This document shows, in pieces, positions 1 to 7,946 of a DNA stretch of 22,519 nt (positions within the stretch are counted from its first letter, which is position 1; the number at the start of each line of letters is the position of its first letter). Both the position numbers and the translations under genes were made by a program. This DNA is from Ruminococcus sp. UBA7013 (GTDB lineage Bacteria; Bacillota; Clostridia; Oscillospirales; Ruminococcaceae): the NCBI GenBank assembly GCA_002449585.1, contig DJXD01000035.1, positions 1-22,519 on the forward strand, given 5' to 3'. The notes under the pieces are model-generated. The model was not told the origin of the DNA, did not search any database, and worked only from the letters and a program-made list of their open reading frames with translations.

Positions 1-2
1 GT

Positions 3-59
3 ACTGTCGAGCAGGAACCGACTGCCCGCTTTTGTGGGAGGAAGCCCCCGCCTCTTTAG
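3..59 (+). CDS. tnpB: TnpB (IS605 OrfB) transposon protein, C-terminal end only
   Basis: Only the last 18 codons lie in the window, reading TVEQEPTARFCGRKPPPL and then TAG at 57-59. This tail (EQEPTxRxCGxKPPPL) is what I recall from many clostridial TnpB/OrfB proteins of IS200/IS605-family elements. TnpB is the RuvC-like, RNA-guided nuclease encoded by these elements. The rest of the gene lies outside the window to the left, so it cannot be told whether it is intact. The stop codon falls in the loop of the terminal hairpin described separately, as is usual for this family. Identification rests on a short tail plus the hairpin, with no search behind it. Confidence 0.75.
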   Translation, partial: TVEQEPTARFCGRKPPPL

Positions 60-76
60 GCGGGGGAGGATGTCAC
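41..76 (+). mobile_element. Right end of an IS200/IS605-family element (hairpin and TCAC end)
   Basis: A perfect 8-bp stem, CCCCCGCC (45-52) with GGCGGGGG (59-66), encloses a 6-nt loop containing the tnpB stop codon. It is followed by GAGGATGTCAC, and TCAC at 73-76 is a plausible right cleavage site. Known IS200/IS605 elements have subterminal hairpins and no terminal inverted repeats, and they cut next to short tetranucleotides such as TCAA or TCAC. Flanking host sequence would then start at about 77, which is where codons of a lipoprotein signal peptide become readable. The exact boundary is inferred. Confidence 0.7.
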
Positions 77-761
77 GAAATTATCTTCCGTACTGCTGAT
101 TGGAAATTTCCTGTTCTCGTCTGCCTGTGGTGCATCACAAAATATTGCGGAATCTGCCGTTACGGAAGCAGAGTAGGAACAGACAATCATTTCAGAAGAT
201 ACCACAATTCCAGAAACAGAATCAATTTCCATAGAAGAAAATATCCTGCCAGATGAAAATTCTGCATTTGAACCAGTTTCAGAAAATCATATTCTGATTA
301 CTTATTTTTCTAATCCGCAGGCTGATGGTACAGATGCTGATTCTTCAGCAAGCAGAAATCTGAACTCCGGAACGCTCATGGGAAATGTAGAATATACTGC
401 TTCACTGATTCAAAATCAAACTAGCGGTGATGTGTTCCAGATTGAAACTATCAGCCCTTATCCGGCTGATTATCGTGATACGACCAATCAGGCAAAAAAT
501 GAACAGAATGAAAATGCCCGTCCGGAACTTGCTAATCATCTTGATGATGTCAGTCAATATGATATGATTTATCTTAGATTTCCGAACTGGTGGGGAGATA
601 TGCCGATGACAGTCTACAGCTTTCTTGATGAGTATGACTTTAGTGGCAAAGAAATTCATGTATTTGTCTGTCACGGAGGAAGCGGCGCATCCGGAACAAT
701 TTCAACTATCCATTCTCTGCAATCTGGGGCTTCTGTAGATGAAAATCCTCTGACACTCGAT
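77..761 (+). pseudogene. Disrupted lipoprotein flavodoxin (NAD(P)H-oxidoreductase type)
   Basis: Reading from 78, the frame gives a hydrophobic signal segment ending in a lipobox, LFSSAC (Cys codon 126-128). After 15 codons it meets TAG at 174-176 and then continues open: HILITYFSNPQ (FMN-binding start of a flavodoxin), ISPYPADY, YLRFPNWWGDMPMTVY, FVCHGGSGASGTIS. These are hallmark motifs of the Flavodoxin_4-type secreted flavodoxins found in gut Firmicutes. Three defects are visible. There is no start codon in frame, because the IS605 end replaces it. There is an amber stop between lipobox and domain. The C-terminal helix is missing after about codon 756, where the reading runs into unrelated sequence. 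A product from ATG 378 would lack the FMN phosphate-loop region, so the gene is probably dead. Confidence 0.75.
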
Positions 762-1264
762 CATATAAAATTTCGCTCTAAAAATATCTGTGATATTGTT
801 CAGAATCTGATAGCAGAATCGTTTGCTTTGAATACTCAGAACAGAATGAAGTTATTGAAACAGAAATATCATGATTTCGTCAGCATTCTGCAAAAAAAGT
901 TTGAAAAAAATATAGATCCACAAATACAGATTCCTGAATTTGTTCTGCCAGATATCAATTCGGATATGGAATATATTTTCAAAAAAAATATTAATAAGAA
1001 CGATCAAGCAATCTGCATAAAGGAAACATGTCACATGACATTCGTCGTTTTATGGAAAAGCATTTGCCATATGTAATAATATATTGCGAACAGGATTATA
1101 TTTGTTCATGCAATGCTATGCTGGATAGCATACAGGATGCTTTTGCCGTTCAAATTGAACAGGAAGAGAAAATAAAACTTGAAGAAGCATTACAGCAGAT
1201 TTCTGATTCATGTATGAAAGAACTGGAAATGATTGATAGCTGTATTAATAATAATATTTCATAA
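762..1264 (+). pseudogene. Frameshifted C-terminal remnant of an unknown, helix-rich protein
   Basis: After the flavodoxin part, the same frame continues with a charged helical stretch (RMKLLKQKYHDFVSILQKKF), then PEFVLPDIN, and ends at 1074-1076. A second frame, open from about 998 (after a TAA at 995-997), reads RSSNLHKGNMSHDIRRFMEK and continues to TAA at 1262-1264. It includes a coiled-coil-like segment (EQEEKIKLEEALQQISDSCM). The two halves join naturally if one base was lost or gained near 998-1003. The ATG at 1028 has AAAGGA only 3 nt away, which is too close for a good ribosome site. The pattern of a helical bundle followed by a PExxLPxIN strip resembles the C-terminal part of some bacterial dynamin-like GTPases, but this is only an impression. 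Confidence 0.45.
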
Positions 1265-1281
1265 TTTTAGGAGAAATCATT

Positions 1282-2214
1282 ATGGATAGTTTAGAAATAA
1301 GATATACTCCGGAAAAAGGGATTGATTTCCGGATTTTTCATGATCAAAAAAGTATTCCCGTTCCGCCAGATAGCAAAATGATGGGATATATGCGTCAGGG
1401 AAGCAGCTTCGATTTGCAGAAACAGGATAAAGAAACTTTTATCAAAGCTCTGGCATTTGATTTTGATGGTGCTGAATATGTTCAGATAAAAGCTTTCATG
1501 CAAGAAAAAGATTTTCACTATCTTTGGGATGCTATGAAATATGATACACATCGTCAGTTCATGCTGTCCAGAATAGAACCCGCAGAGACTTCTGAACAAA
1601 CTACCTCCCAGCTGATAGAATCCTTAATGGAAAAAATAAAAAAATTAGAAATTCAGATACAGTCAAAATCAGAGCCGCAACCTTCTCCCAAACCATCTGT
1701 TCCAGCGTATAGATTGCCAACAATTCAAAAATTATCCACTGAATTAAAAAGAAAGCTGAATTTTCCGAATGCTGAAGAACTGGAAATAATCTGTAAGCAG
1801 AAAATTTATAAACCTATTAAACATCTGCATCATCATATTGAGGATAATCCCTATGGAATCTATCAGGACATTGTTCAGGAAAGCATAGATACATTATTCG
1901 ACATGAAAAAATATCAGAAAAGCAGAAAAGAATATCTGATTCAGCAGGCAGATAATTTTATCAAAACTCTGGCAAAAGAAACAGGAAAATCTATTCATCA
2001 GACAGGAATTTCTTTTGTAAAAGAATCCACAGTGAACCCTTCGGATATTTCACAAGATGTAAATAAAATTCTCAAAAGAAATTATTCCAAACCTGGGAAA
2101 ATTCATGATAACGGAAACCTGGCAAGAGATTTCAGGAAGTTTGTTATGAATTATCTAAAAAATTTGGAAGATGTCTGTGAGAAAGAATATATTCAAGCAT
2201 TTAATTCAATCTGA
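1282..2214 (+). CDS. Protein of unknown function, partner of the downstream nuclease-toxin-like gene
   Basis: This 310-aa soluble protein has no signal peptide or TM segment. Residues 1-105 look like a globular alpha/beta domain (YTPEKGIDFRIF, ALAFDFDGAEYVQI). Residues 106-130 form a short coiled coil (LIESLMEKIKKLEIQIQS). A Pro/Ser/Gln linker follows (EPQPSPKPSVPAYRLP), and then an all-helical, Lys-rich domain of about 170 residues to the end. I do not recognise the family. Start ATG 1282 is supported by AGGAGA 8 nt upstream. The next gene begins 10 nt after the stop, so the two are surely co-transcribed. It could be an adaptor, chaperone or neutralising partner for the nuclease; that is inference from coupling only. 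Confidence 0.7.
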   Translation: MDSLEIRYTPEKGIDFRIFHDQKSIPVPPDSKMMGYMRQGSSFDLQKQDKETFIKALAFDFDGAEYVQIKAFMQEKDFHYLWDAMKYDTHRQFMLSRIEPAETSEQTTSQLIESLMEKIKKLEIQIQSKSEPQPSPKPSVPAYRLPTIQKLSTELKRKLNFPNAEELEIICKQKIYKPIKHLHHHIEDNPYGIYQDIVQESIDTLFDMKKYQKSRKEYLIQQADNFIKTLAKETGKSIHQTGISFVKESTVNPSDISQDVNKILKRNYSKPGKIHDNGNLARDFRKFVMNYLKNLEDVCEKEYIQAFNSI

Positions 2215-2224
2215 AAAATAAGAG

Positions 2225-3544
2225 GTGCAAACCATGCTACAGGAACAATATGAACTGATTCTCAATCAAATGGGAGAAATCGCTTATACAGTTGATAATA
2301 CATATCTTCTTGATTTACAATCGGGAAGCTATCAAATTTTGCCGTTTGGAGAATATAGAAAATCTTTCAGTTATCAGAAGAATATTCGTGCATTACAAAT
2401 CAAAAAATGGGTGTTTGATAAAGAACAGAATATTGGTGATTGTTTCAAGAATGTCCTGAGCCTTTTTGCATTCGGAAATGATACTATTGCTTTAGTTGTC
2501 AAAAGAAAACTGCTTTCTACGGAAATGTATTTTATCATTCAGAATCCTGATTCCAGTTCTGGCGGTACGATGAGAAGCAAAATAGAACTTCTGGAAAATT
2601 CCCTGAAAGGTAATTTCCCCGGAACAAAAACAGAAGTGATGTGCGATATTTCAGGGGTTCATAAAACAGAAGAGTTGTTCCAGTATGATGAAGCTATCCG
2701 CTCGGTCGCTGTAATGGTGAATTCTCCCTCAAAATATTCTGAAGAATATCTCACACAGGGAATTGACAAGCTTCTGAACGGGATTGTACCAAAAACCGAA
2801 TCCGAAGAATATACTGTTATCTTTTTAGCAGAATCACTTTCTTATGAGACAATTGCAGAAATCATATCAGGCTATGAAGATTTAGCTAATGCCGTTTTTC
2901 CATATACTACTTATCAGGAACAACATGGTAAAAATCATACAGATTCTTTGTCATTCTCCAAATCCGATGCAAATTCTGAAGGCACAAGCAAGGCAATTAA
3001 CAGAACACATTCTGTCAATGCACATATCGGATTTATGGGACTTGGCGGAGGATATGGCTACAGCTGGGGAACATCAAATTCAAATTTTTCCAGTAATACT
3101 AGGACAGATACAGAAACGAAAGGCACAACAGATGGTACATCAGATACGATAACACATAATTTTGAAAATCTGAAAAAAGGCAACTTTGGAGAAATGCGGA
3201 CAGATCAGTATCTGAGAGAAAAAGGCTATAGACGGTTAAATATAGACAGCGTTACAAGTATGAAAGATACCGGACATCATGGTCTTGATGGTGTGTATGA
3301 TAATCCTAATGGAAAGCCAAAATTTCTGATTGTAGATGCGAAATTTGGTAGTGCCAAATTAGATAAAAAAACCGGACAGATGAGCTGGAATTGGATTGAT
3401 AAACATCTGGATGCAGCCGTTGGAAAAGAAAAAGCGGAGGAAATCCGGCAGGCAAGAAAAGAAAATCCGGATGGTGTTTGTTGCTGTGTTTCCCATGTGG
3501 ATAAAAAAGGAAATGTTATATTGAAGCCTGTGAATGTAGAATAA
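2225..3544 (+). CDS. Two-part protein with C-terminal PD-(D/E)XK-type nuclease (polymorphic-toxin-like) domain
   Basis: 439 aa, with AGAGGTG 7 nt before the ATG. Residues 1-230 form an alpha/beta region with no P-loop. Residues 230-315 are rich in Ser, Thr, Asn and Gly (SFSKSDANSEG, GLGGGYGYSWG, TKGTTDGTSD). Residues 318-439 form a compact domain beginning GNFGEMRTDQYLREKGY, then GHHGLDGVYDNP and FLIVDAKFGSAKL. The E...D...DAK spacing fits a restriction-endonuclease fold. The GNFGEMKxDxY...GIDGVYxNP...AKxGS pattern is one I recall from C-terminal domains of secreted polymorphic toxins. No secretion signal, LXG or WXG segment is visible, so it may act inside the cell. The N-terminal and Ser-rich parts recall the front of HerA/FtsK-like conjugation ATPases, here without the ATPase; that is uncertain. 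No immunity gene follows, only a terminator. Confidence 0.7.
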   Translation: MQTMLQEQYELILNQMGEIAYTVDNTYLLDLQSGSYQILPFGEYRKSFSYQKNIRALQIKKWVFDKEQNIGDCFKNVLSLFAFGNDTIALVVKRKLLSTEMYFIIQNPDSSSGGTMRSKIELLENSLKGNFPGTKTEVMCDISGVHKTEELFQYDEAIRSVAVMVNSPSKYSEEYLTQGIDKLLNGIVPKTESEEYTVIFLAESLSYETIAEIISGYEDLANAVFPYTTYQEQHGKNHTDSLSFSKSDANSEGTSKAINRTHSVNAHIGFMGLGGGYGYSWGTSNSNFSSNTRTDTETKGTTDGTSDTITHNFENLKKGNFGEMRTDQYLREKGYRRLNIDSVTSMKDTGHHGLDGVYDNPNGKPKFLIVDAKFGSAKLDKKTGQMSWNWIDKHLDAAVGKEKAEEIRQARKENPDGVCCCVSHVDKKGNVILKPVNVE

Positions 3545-3558
3545 AAAATAACGAAAAA

Positions 3559-3597
3559 TAGGGCTGTCGCACCATTCATTTTGATGTAACAGCCCTA
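3559..3597. terminator. Bidirectional intrinsic terminator between convergent genes
   Basis: A perfect 9-bp stem, TAGGGCTGT (3559-3567) with ACAGCCCTA (3589-3597), has a 21-nt loop. On the minus strand the stem is followed by TTTTTCG and another T6 run, so it ends the ABC operon well. On the plus strand the T-rich tail (AGTTATTGATTTT) is weaker but probably serves the nuclease gene. Confidence 0.75.
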
Positions 3598-3627
3598 AGT
3601 TATTGATTTTCCCTCTTGATAATTCAC

Positions 3628-5370
3628 TTATGTGATTGACCAGTTTTGACCAGCATTCTGTGTTTTCAACATCTGTGCAAAGATGCCGTTTTTCTGAAGT
3701 AATTCAGAAGGTTTGCCGGATTCTTTGACAACACCATCCGACAGAACCACAATTTTATCAGCTCCAGCAATAGTGCGCATTCTATGTGCAATCACGATGA
3801 CAGTTTTATTTTTAATCAGCCTTGATAATGCTGTCTGAATTGCGGTTTCGTTTTCGACATCCAGACTTGCTGAGGCTTCATCAAGCAGAATGATCGGCGC
3901 ATCTTTTAGAAATGCTCTTGCAATGGAAATTCTTTGACGTTCTCCGCCGGAAAGTTCATTTCCATTTTCGCCGATTATTGTCTGATAACCATCGGGCAGA
4001 CGGGAAACAAATTCATCACAGTTTGCAAGCTTTGCCGCCTGTAAAATCTCTTCATCAGAAGCATTTTTTTTGCCAATGCGAATATTATCTATAATGCTCT
4101 GATTGAACAGTGTCACATCCTGAAATACAATAGAATAGGCAGAAAACAGCGTTTCAGGGTCAATTTTAGAAATATCCATTCCCCCAAGTGTGATAGTTCC
4201 GCCTGTCACATCCCAGAATCGTGCCGCTAATCGGGAAACTGTTGTTTTCCCTCCGCCGGAAGGGCCTATTAATGCTGTCACTTCACCTTGCTTTGCTGTG
4301 AAAGATACATCTTTGAGGACTGCCGTTTCCTCATCATAAGAAAATGTCACATGACGAAATGCAATATCATATCCCTGATTGGTCATCTTTTCCGAACCTG
4401 TTTGGATTTCATGAGAAAGTACTTCATCCAGACGTTCACATTGTACCGTTGTTGCGATAATCGCCGCAAAATTCTGGAGTGTAATCTGCATAGGATCATA
4501 CAGTCTGGAAACCAGCATCAGGAACATAAAAAATGTCAGCAAACTAATTTCTCCAGATGCTAACAATGTTCCGCCAACCAATGCCGTTGTTGCAATGCCG
4601 AGTTTCAGAATAATTGCCGCAGTATTGACAAATATGGCAAGTTTCAGCTCTGTGAAAAGTGCCTGTTTTTCAACATTCTGAATTTTATTGTCCAATTCTT
4701 TCATATAGTTATCCTGTGCGCTATTAGAACGCAGGTCACGCATGGTTTCAAGGCATTCTTGAATGCCATCTGCCAGTTCCATTTTGACATTGTTATTTTT
4801 TTGAACTGCCTGTTTCTGAATTTTAGCAGATGCCCAGACCGTCAGAAATGATACCGGTATTACCCAGAAACTCGCCAATGCAATCCGCCAGTCGAAGAAT
4901 AAAAACAGACTGATGCCAACAATCGCAGTAGAAATCAATGCGCCAATCAGCTCCGGAATCCAATGACTGGAAGCGGTTTCAATCTGAGCACAATCGGACA
5001 TGATAGTTGTTGTCAAGTCGGCAATATTTTTTCTTTCAAAGAATGACAGCGGAAGCTTCCGGAGACGTTCAGCAAGAGCTGTTCTCCGGACTCCGCTTTC
5101 TTTATAAGTAGATAGAAATGTTGCATTATATTGAATAAAGTTTGTCAATGCGATTAACACAAGTATCACAATTGAGCCGATAACATAAAACGGAATCCGT
5201 TCTGCCGTCAGTGTATGATTCAACAAATCTTGAATCAGCATATATAAAATTCCTGCTGGCATCATCAATGCGATATTTGTGACCGTTACGCTGATGCAGG
5301 CTTTTACCATATCTACAGCACCTTCATGAGAAAGTGCAAATTTATGCTGTAATATTTCAATCAGCTTCAT
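3628..5370 (-). CDS. ABC exporter half-transporter (TM domain plus ATPase), second subunit
   Basis: 580 aa from ATG at 5370. An in-frame GTG at 5379 would add three residues and overlap the previous gene by 8 nt. The ATG is preferred because AGGTG lies 6 nt before it. Residues 1-310 hold the six membrane helices of a type I exporter. The nucleotide-binding domain follows: Walker A GPSGGGKTT (about 370), signature LSGGERQRISIARA (about 470), Walker B IILLDEASASLD (about 490), and the H-loop His in IVIAHRM. All catalytic residues, including Glu after the Walker B Asp, are present. It starts 1 nt after the stop of the first half-transporter, so the two almost certainly form a heterodimer in the cytoplasmic membrane. 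The substrate cannot be read from the sequence; drugs, lipids, peptides or a siderophore-like compound are all possible. Confidence 0.9.
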   Translation of the reverse strand: MKLIEILQHKFALSHEGAVDMVKACISVTVTNIALMMPAGILYMLIQDLLNHTLTAERIPFYVIGSIVILVLIALTNFIQYNATFLSTYKESGVRRTALAERLRKLPLSFFERKNIADLTTTIMSDCAQIETASSHWIPELIGALISTAIVGISLFLFFDWRIALASFWVIPVSFLTVWASAKIQKQAVQKNNNVKMELADGIQECLETMRDLRSNSAQDNYMKELDNKIQNVEKQALFTELKLAIFVNTAAIILKLGIATTALVGGTLLASGEISLLTFFMFLMLVSRLYDPMQITLQNFAAIIATTVQCERLDEVLSHEIQTGSEKMTNQGYDIAFRHVTFSYDEETAVLKDVSFTAKQGEVTALIGPSGGGKTTVSRLAARFWDVTGGTITLGGMDISKIDPETLFSAYSIVFQDVTLFNQSIIDNIRIGKKNASDEEILQAAKLANCDEFVSRLPDGYQTIIGENGNELSGGERQRISIARAFLKDAPIILLDEASASLDVENETAIQTALSRLIKNKTVIVIAHRMRTIAGADKIVVLSDGVVKESGKPSELLQKNGIFAQMLKTQNAGQNWSIT

Positions 5371-5371
5371 G

Positions 5372-7135
5372 TTATGCACCTACTTTCCAATTTACAGAGC
5401 GTGTATAATCTTCAAACATCTGTCTGTAAATCCCATTTTTCTGCATGAGAGCCTCATGTGTACCGCTTTCGCAGACAGTGCCATCTTTCAGAACATAAAT
5501 ACAATCAGCATGTGTCACTGTACTGAGCCTATGTGCAATCATGATAAGTGTTTTTCCTTTGGCGAGTTCAGAAAATGCCATCTGAACTTTCATTTCGTTA
5601 TCAAGATCAGCGAAGGCAGTGGCTTCATCAAGAATGATAATCGGCGCATTTTTCAGAATCGCACGAGCGATAGCAATCCTTTGCTGTTCACCGCCGGAAA
5701 GATGAATGCCCTTTGCTCCAATAACAGTATGCACACCATCTGGCAATTTTTCAATAATATCCATACACTGTGCCATTTCAAGAGCCTGCATGACTTCAAT
5801 TTCTGTTGCATCCGGACGGGAAAGACGAACATTTTCAAGAATTGATTTTTTCAGCAGTCGACTGTCCTGAAAGACAAATGAAATTTTCTGCATCAGTAAT
5901 TCCTGAGAAATATTGCGAATATCCACACCACCAATCTGAATAGAACCTTTTGTAACATCAAAAAATCTTGCAATCAGTTCGGCTGTTGTTGTCTTTCCTC
6001 CGCCGGAAGCACCAACGAGAGCAATATGTTCACCACTCTTGATTTGAATATTCAGATGATGAACAGCATCTGTTTTAGCATCCTGATACCGGAAACTCAC
6101 ATCAGACAGCGTGACAGAATCATCTTCTGGAGCTTCTGGATGTTCTGCGTTTTCCAATGACTGAATATCAAAAATAGTATCAATGCGCTTGAGCGCATCC
6201 ACTACAACCATTTCTTGTTCACCGGAATAGGCGATTTTCGTCAATGTGACCGTGAAAAGCGGTGTGACGATAATATAATACATGATATTTAAAATCACTT
6301 CCGGAGTCACGCCATTTCTTGAAAACAGAAATGCAGATAATACTAAAAATACAAAAACGGCATTGATACTGGTCATAAATTTTACCATCGGCATCCGCAG
6401 CATGAGTGTGTATTCTGTCGCCCATTTTCCGAAATCATCAATTGCATTCTTGAATCTTCGGAATGAATACACAGACTGTCCAAATACTTTTACAACAGGA
6501 ATTCCCCTGACATATTCTGTTGCCTCACTGCTCATAGTATCAAGTGCATTCTGATATTCTGCCATTTTTTCCTGCATTCCTTTTCCCATCATACTCATCA
6601 TGAATGCGAATCCAATCAAAGCAGGAATCAGACAAAGCAAACCAATTTTCCAATCAAACACAACAAGCAAAGCTAATAAGCCAATCGGCGTGGCTGCCGC
6701 AACGGCTTTATCAGGGAGATTATGCGCAATATAGGTTTCTGTTGTCGCTGTGGAATCGTTGACAGTACGGCGGATTTTTCCAGTCCCCTCCTCATCGAAT
6801 ACGCCTAAAGGCAGTGTCAGAATACGACGCATTAAACGGCTTCTCATATTTGCCTGTACTCGAAAAGCGGCAATATGTGTGCAGAATAATGCCGCAATAT
6901 AGAGCAGTAATGCAAGAACTGTAATTCCGACCGCTTGCCATGCAATTGATGAAATCTGTGATAATGCTTCCCCTCTAACTACAATACGGATCATCTTCCA
7001 AATGTCATAGAACGGAAGCAGCCCGGCAAAGGCACTTAATGCCGCCAATATTCTTCCGATTGTAATGAGATGCTGGTAGTTTCCAGCATATTCATTTAGA
7101 ATTTTCATAATATTTGGGTTATTTTCTGTTTTCAT
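5372..7135 (-). CDS. ABC exporter half-transporter (TM domain plus ATPase), first subunit
   Basis: 587 aa, with AGGAGG ending 6 nt before the ATG. The N-terminal 310 residues carry six predicted membrane helices (for example LLLYIAALFCTHIAAF and GLLCLIPALIGFAFMMSMMG). The ATPase domain shows Walker A GASGGGKTTT (about 375), LSGGEQQRIAIARA (about 478), Walker B IIILDEATAFAD (about 500) and IAHRLST (about 532). Both this subunit and its partner keep a full set of ATPase motifs, so neither site looks obviously degenerate. The D-loop variant DEATAFAD (instead of SALD) is typical, as I recall, of the IrtAB/YbtPQ-like group of exporters; this is suggestive only. It is the third gene of a four-gene operon, 14 nt after the hydrolase. 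Confidence 0.9.
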   Translation of the reverse strand: MKTENNPNIMKILNEYAGNYQHLITIGRILAALSAFAGLLPFYDIWKMIRIVVRGEALSQISSIAWQAVGITVLALLLYIAALFCTHIAAFRVQANMRSRLMRRILTLPLGVFDEEGTGKIRRTVNDSTATTETYIAHNLPDKAVAAATPIGLLALLVVFDWKIGLLCLIPALIGFAFMMSMMGKGMQEKMAEYQNALDTMSSEATEYVRGIPVVKVFGQSVYSFRRFKNAIDDFGKWATEYTLMLRMPMVKFMTSINAVFVFLVLSAFLFSRNGVTPEVILNIMYYIIVTPLFTVTLTKIAYSGEQEMVVVDALKRIDTIFDIQSLENAEHPEAPEDDSVTLSDVSFRYQDAKTDAVHHLNIQIKSGEHIALVGASGGGKTTTAELIARFFDVTKGSIQIGGVDIRNISQELLMQKISFVFQDSRLLKKSILENVRLSRPDATEIEVMQALEMAQCMDIIEKLPDGVHTVIGAKGIHLSGGEQQRIAIARAILKNAPIIILDEATAFADLDNEMKVQMAFSELAKGKTLIMIAHRLSTVTHADCIYVLKDGTVCESGTHEALMQKNGIYRQMFEDYTRSVNWKVGA

Positions 7136-7149
7136 GCAAATCCTCCTTT

Positions 7150-7935
7150 TTAATTAGCTGTGTCTAACTTATGCTGACAGCAATCACAGATAGCTGTTAT
7201 CCATTGTTCCGGATGGAAAAATAATAATTCTTCATGTCCATAATCCTGTTCGATAATATCCGGCTTCGGAAAATGAAGCAGATAACGGGAACGATATTTT
7301 TCACCCATCTGCAAAGCATAGAAAATATGAATTTCTGTTCCGGAACATTGGATATTTTTATTAATGGGTGTAATTAAATCAGAGTAAAACTGATTTTTAA
7401 CAGAGTTTTTTGTGACATGTTTCATTCCGGATGAAATCGCTGCAATCATCCGTTTTGAGTTCTGAAGTTCTTCCGCACTGTGCCGCTTCTTCATGATAGA
7501 GAGCATCCATTCTGGCATAATTCCGGTTTTTAGAATCGGATACATCAGTTTTAGAATCAGCTTTGTTTTGAGCCATGCCAAAAATTTTCCGTCTTGGTCA
7601 AAATCAAAGCTTCCGATAATCGCATGACGAACGGAAATCTGATTTCTTTGCAGAAGCAGAGCGGTAAAACTTCCGCCGAGAGAAGAACCATAAATAATAT
7701 CTATTTTTCCGTTCCATCGATTCAAAATAAACTGTTCTATTTTTAAAGTAATCGTCAGCATATCAGAAAATTCTGTTTTTTTCCCATCAAATCCATCATA
7801 ATCCACACCAATGACATGAAACTGCTTCGATAGAAGCGGAATCACCTGTGAAAAATTAGATTTTATCGTACAGCATGTACCCGGCAGAAGCAGTATCATC
7901 CTGTTGTGTTGCTTTCCCCATTCGTAATATTTCAT
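7150..7935 (-). CDS. Alpha/beta-hydrolase-fold protein
   Basis: 261 aa, with AAAGGAT 6 nt before the ATG. The start MKYYEWGKQHNRMILLLPG is the usual first strand plus oxyanion loop (LLLPGT) of the fold. The nucleophile elbow GSSLG places the catalytic Ser at residue 85. GHEE near the C-terminus puts the catalytic His at about residue 234. The acidic residue is less clear, since the usual Asp after strand 6 is not obvious (FYALQMGEK). No signal peptide is seen, so it should be cytoplasmic. It lies between a membrane protein and an ABC exporter pair. It could be a thioesterase or esterase that processes the exported compound, or a detoxifying enzyme. That role is inferred from context. Confidence 0.8.
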   Translation of the reverse strand: MKYYEWGKQHNRMILLLPGTCCTIKSNFSQVIPLLSKQFHVIGVDYDGFDGKKTEFSDMLTITLKIEQFILNRWNGKIDIIYGSSLGGSFTALLLQRNQISVRHAIIGSFDFDQDGKFLAWLKTKLILKLMYPILKTGIMPEWMLSIMKKRHSAEELQNSKRMIAAISSGMKHVTKNSVKNQFYSDLITPINKNIQCSGTEIHIFYALQMGEKYRSRYLLHFPKPDIIEQDYGHEELLFFHPEQWITAICDCCQHKLDTAN

Positions 7936-7946
7936 TTTTTATCCTT

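Noticed and set aside
32..256. 74-codon open frame at the left edge
   Set aside because: It runs across the TnpB end, the terminal hairpin and the signal-peptide remnant in a different frame, with a Gly-run made by the hairpin and no ribosome site.
1028..1264. Independent 78-aa gene with ATG at 1028
   Set aside because: AAAGGA is only 3 nt from the ATG, and the frame is open further upstream with a sensible sequence, so it is better read as the second half of a frameshifted remnant.
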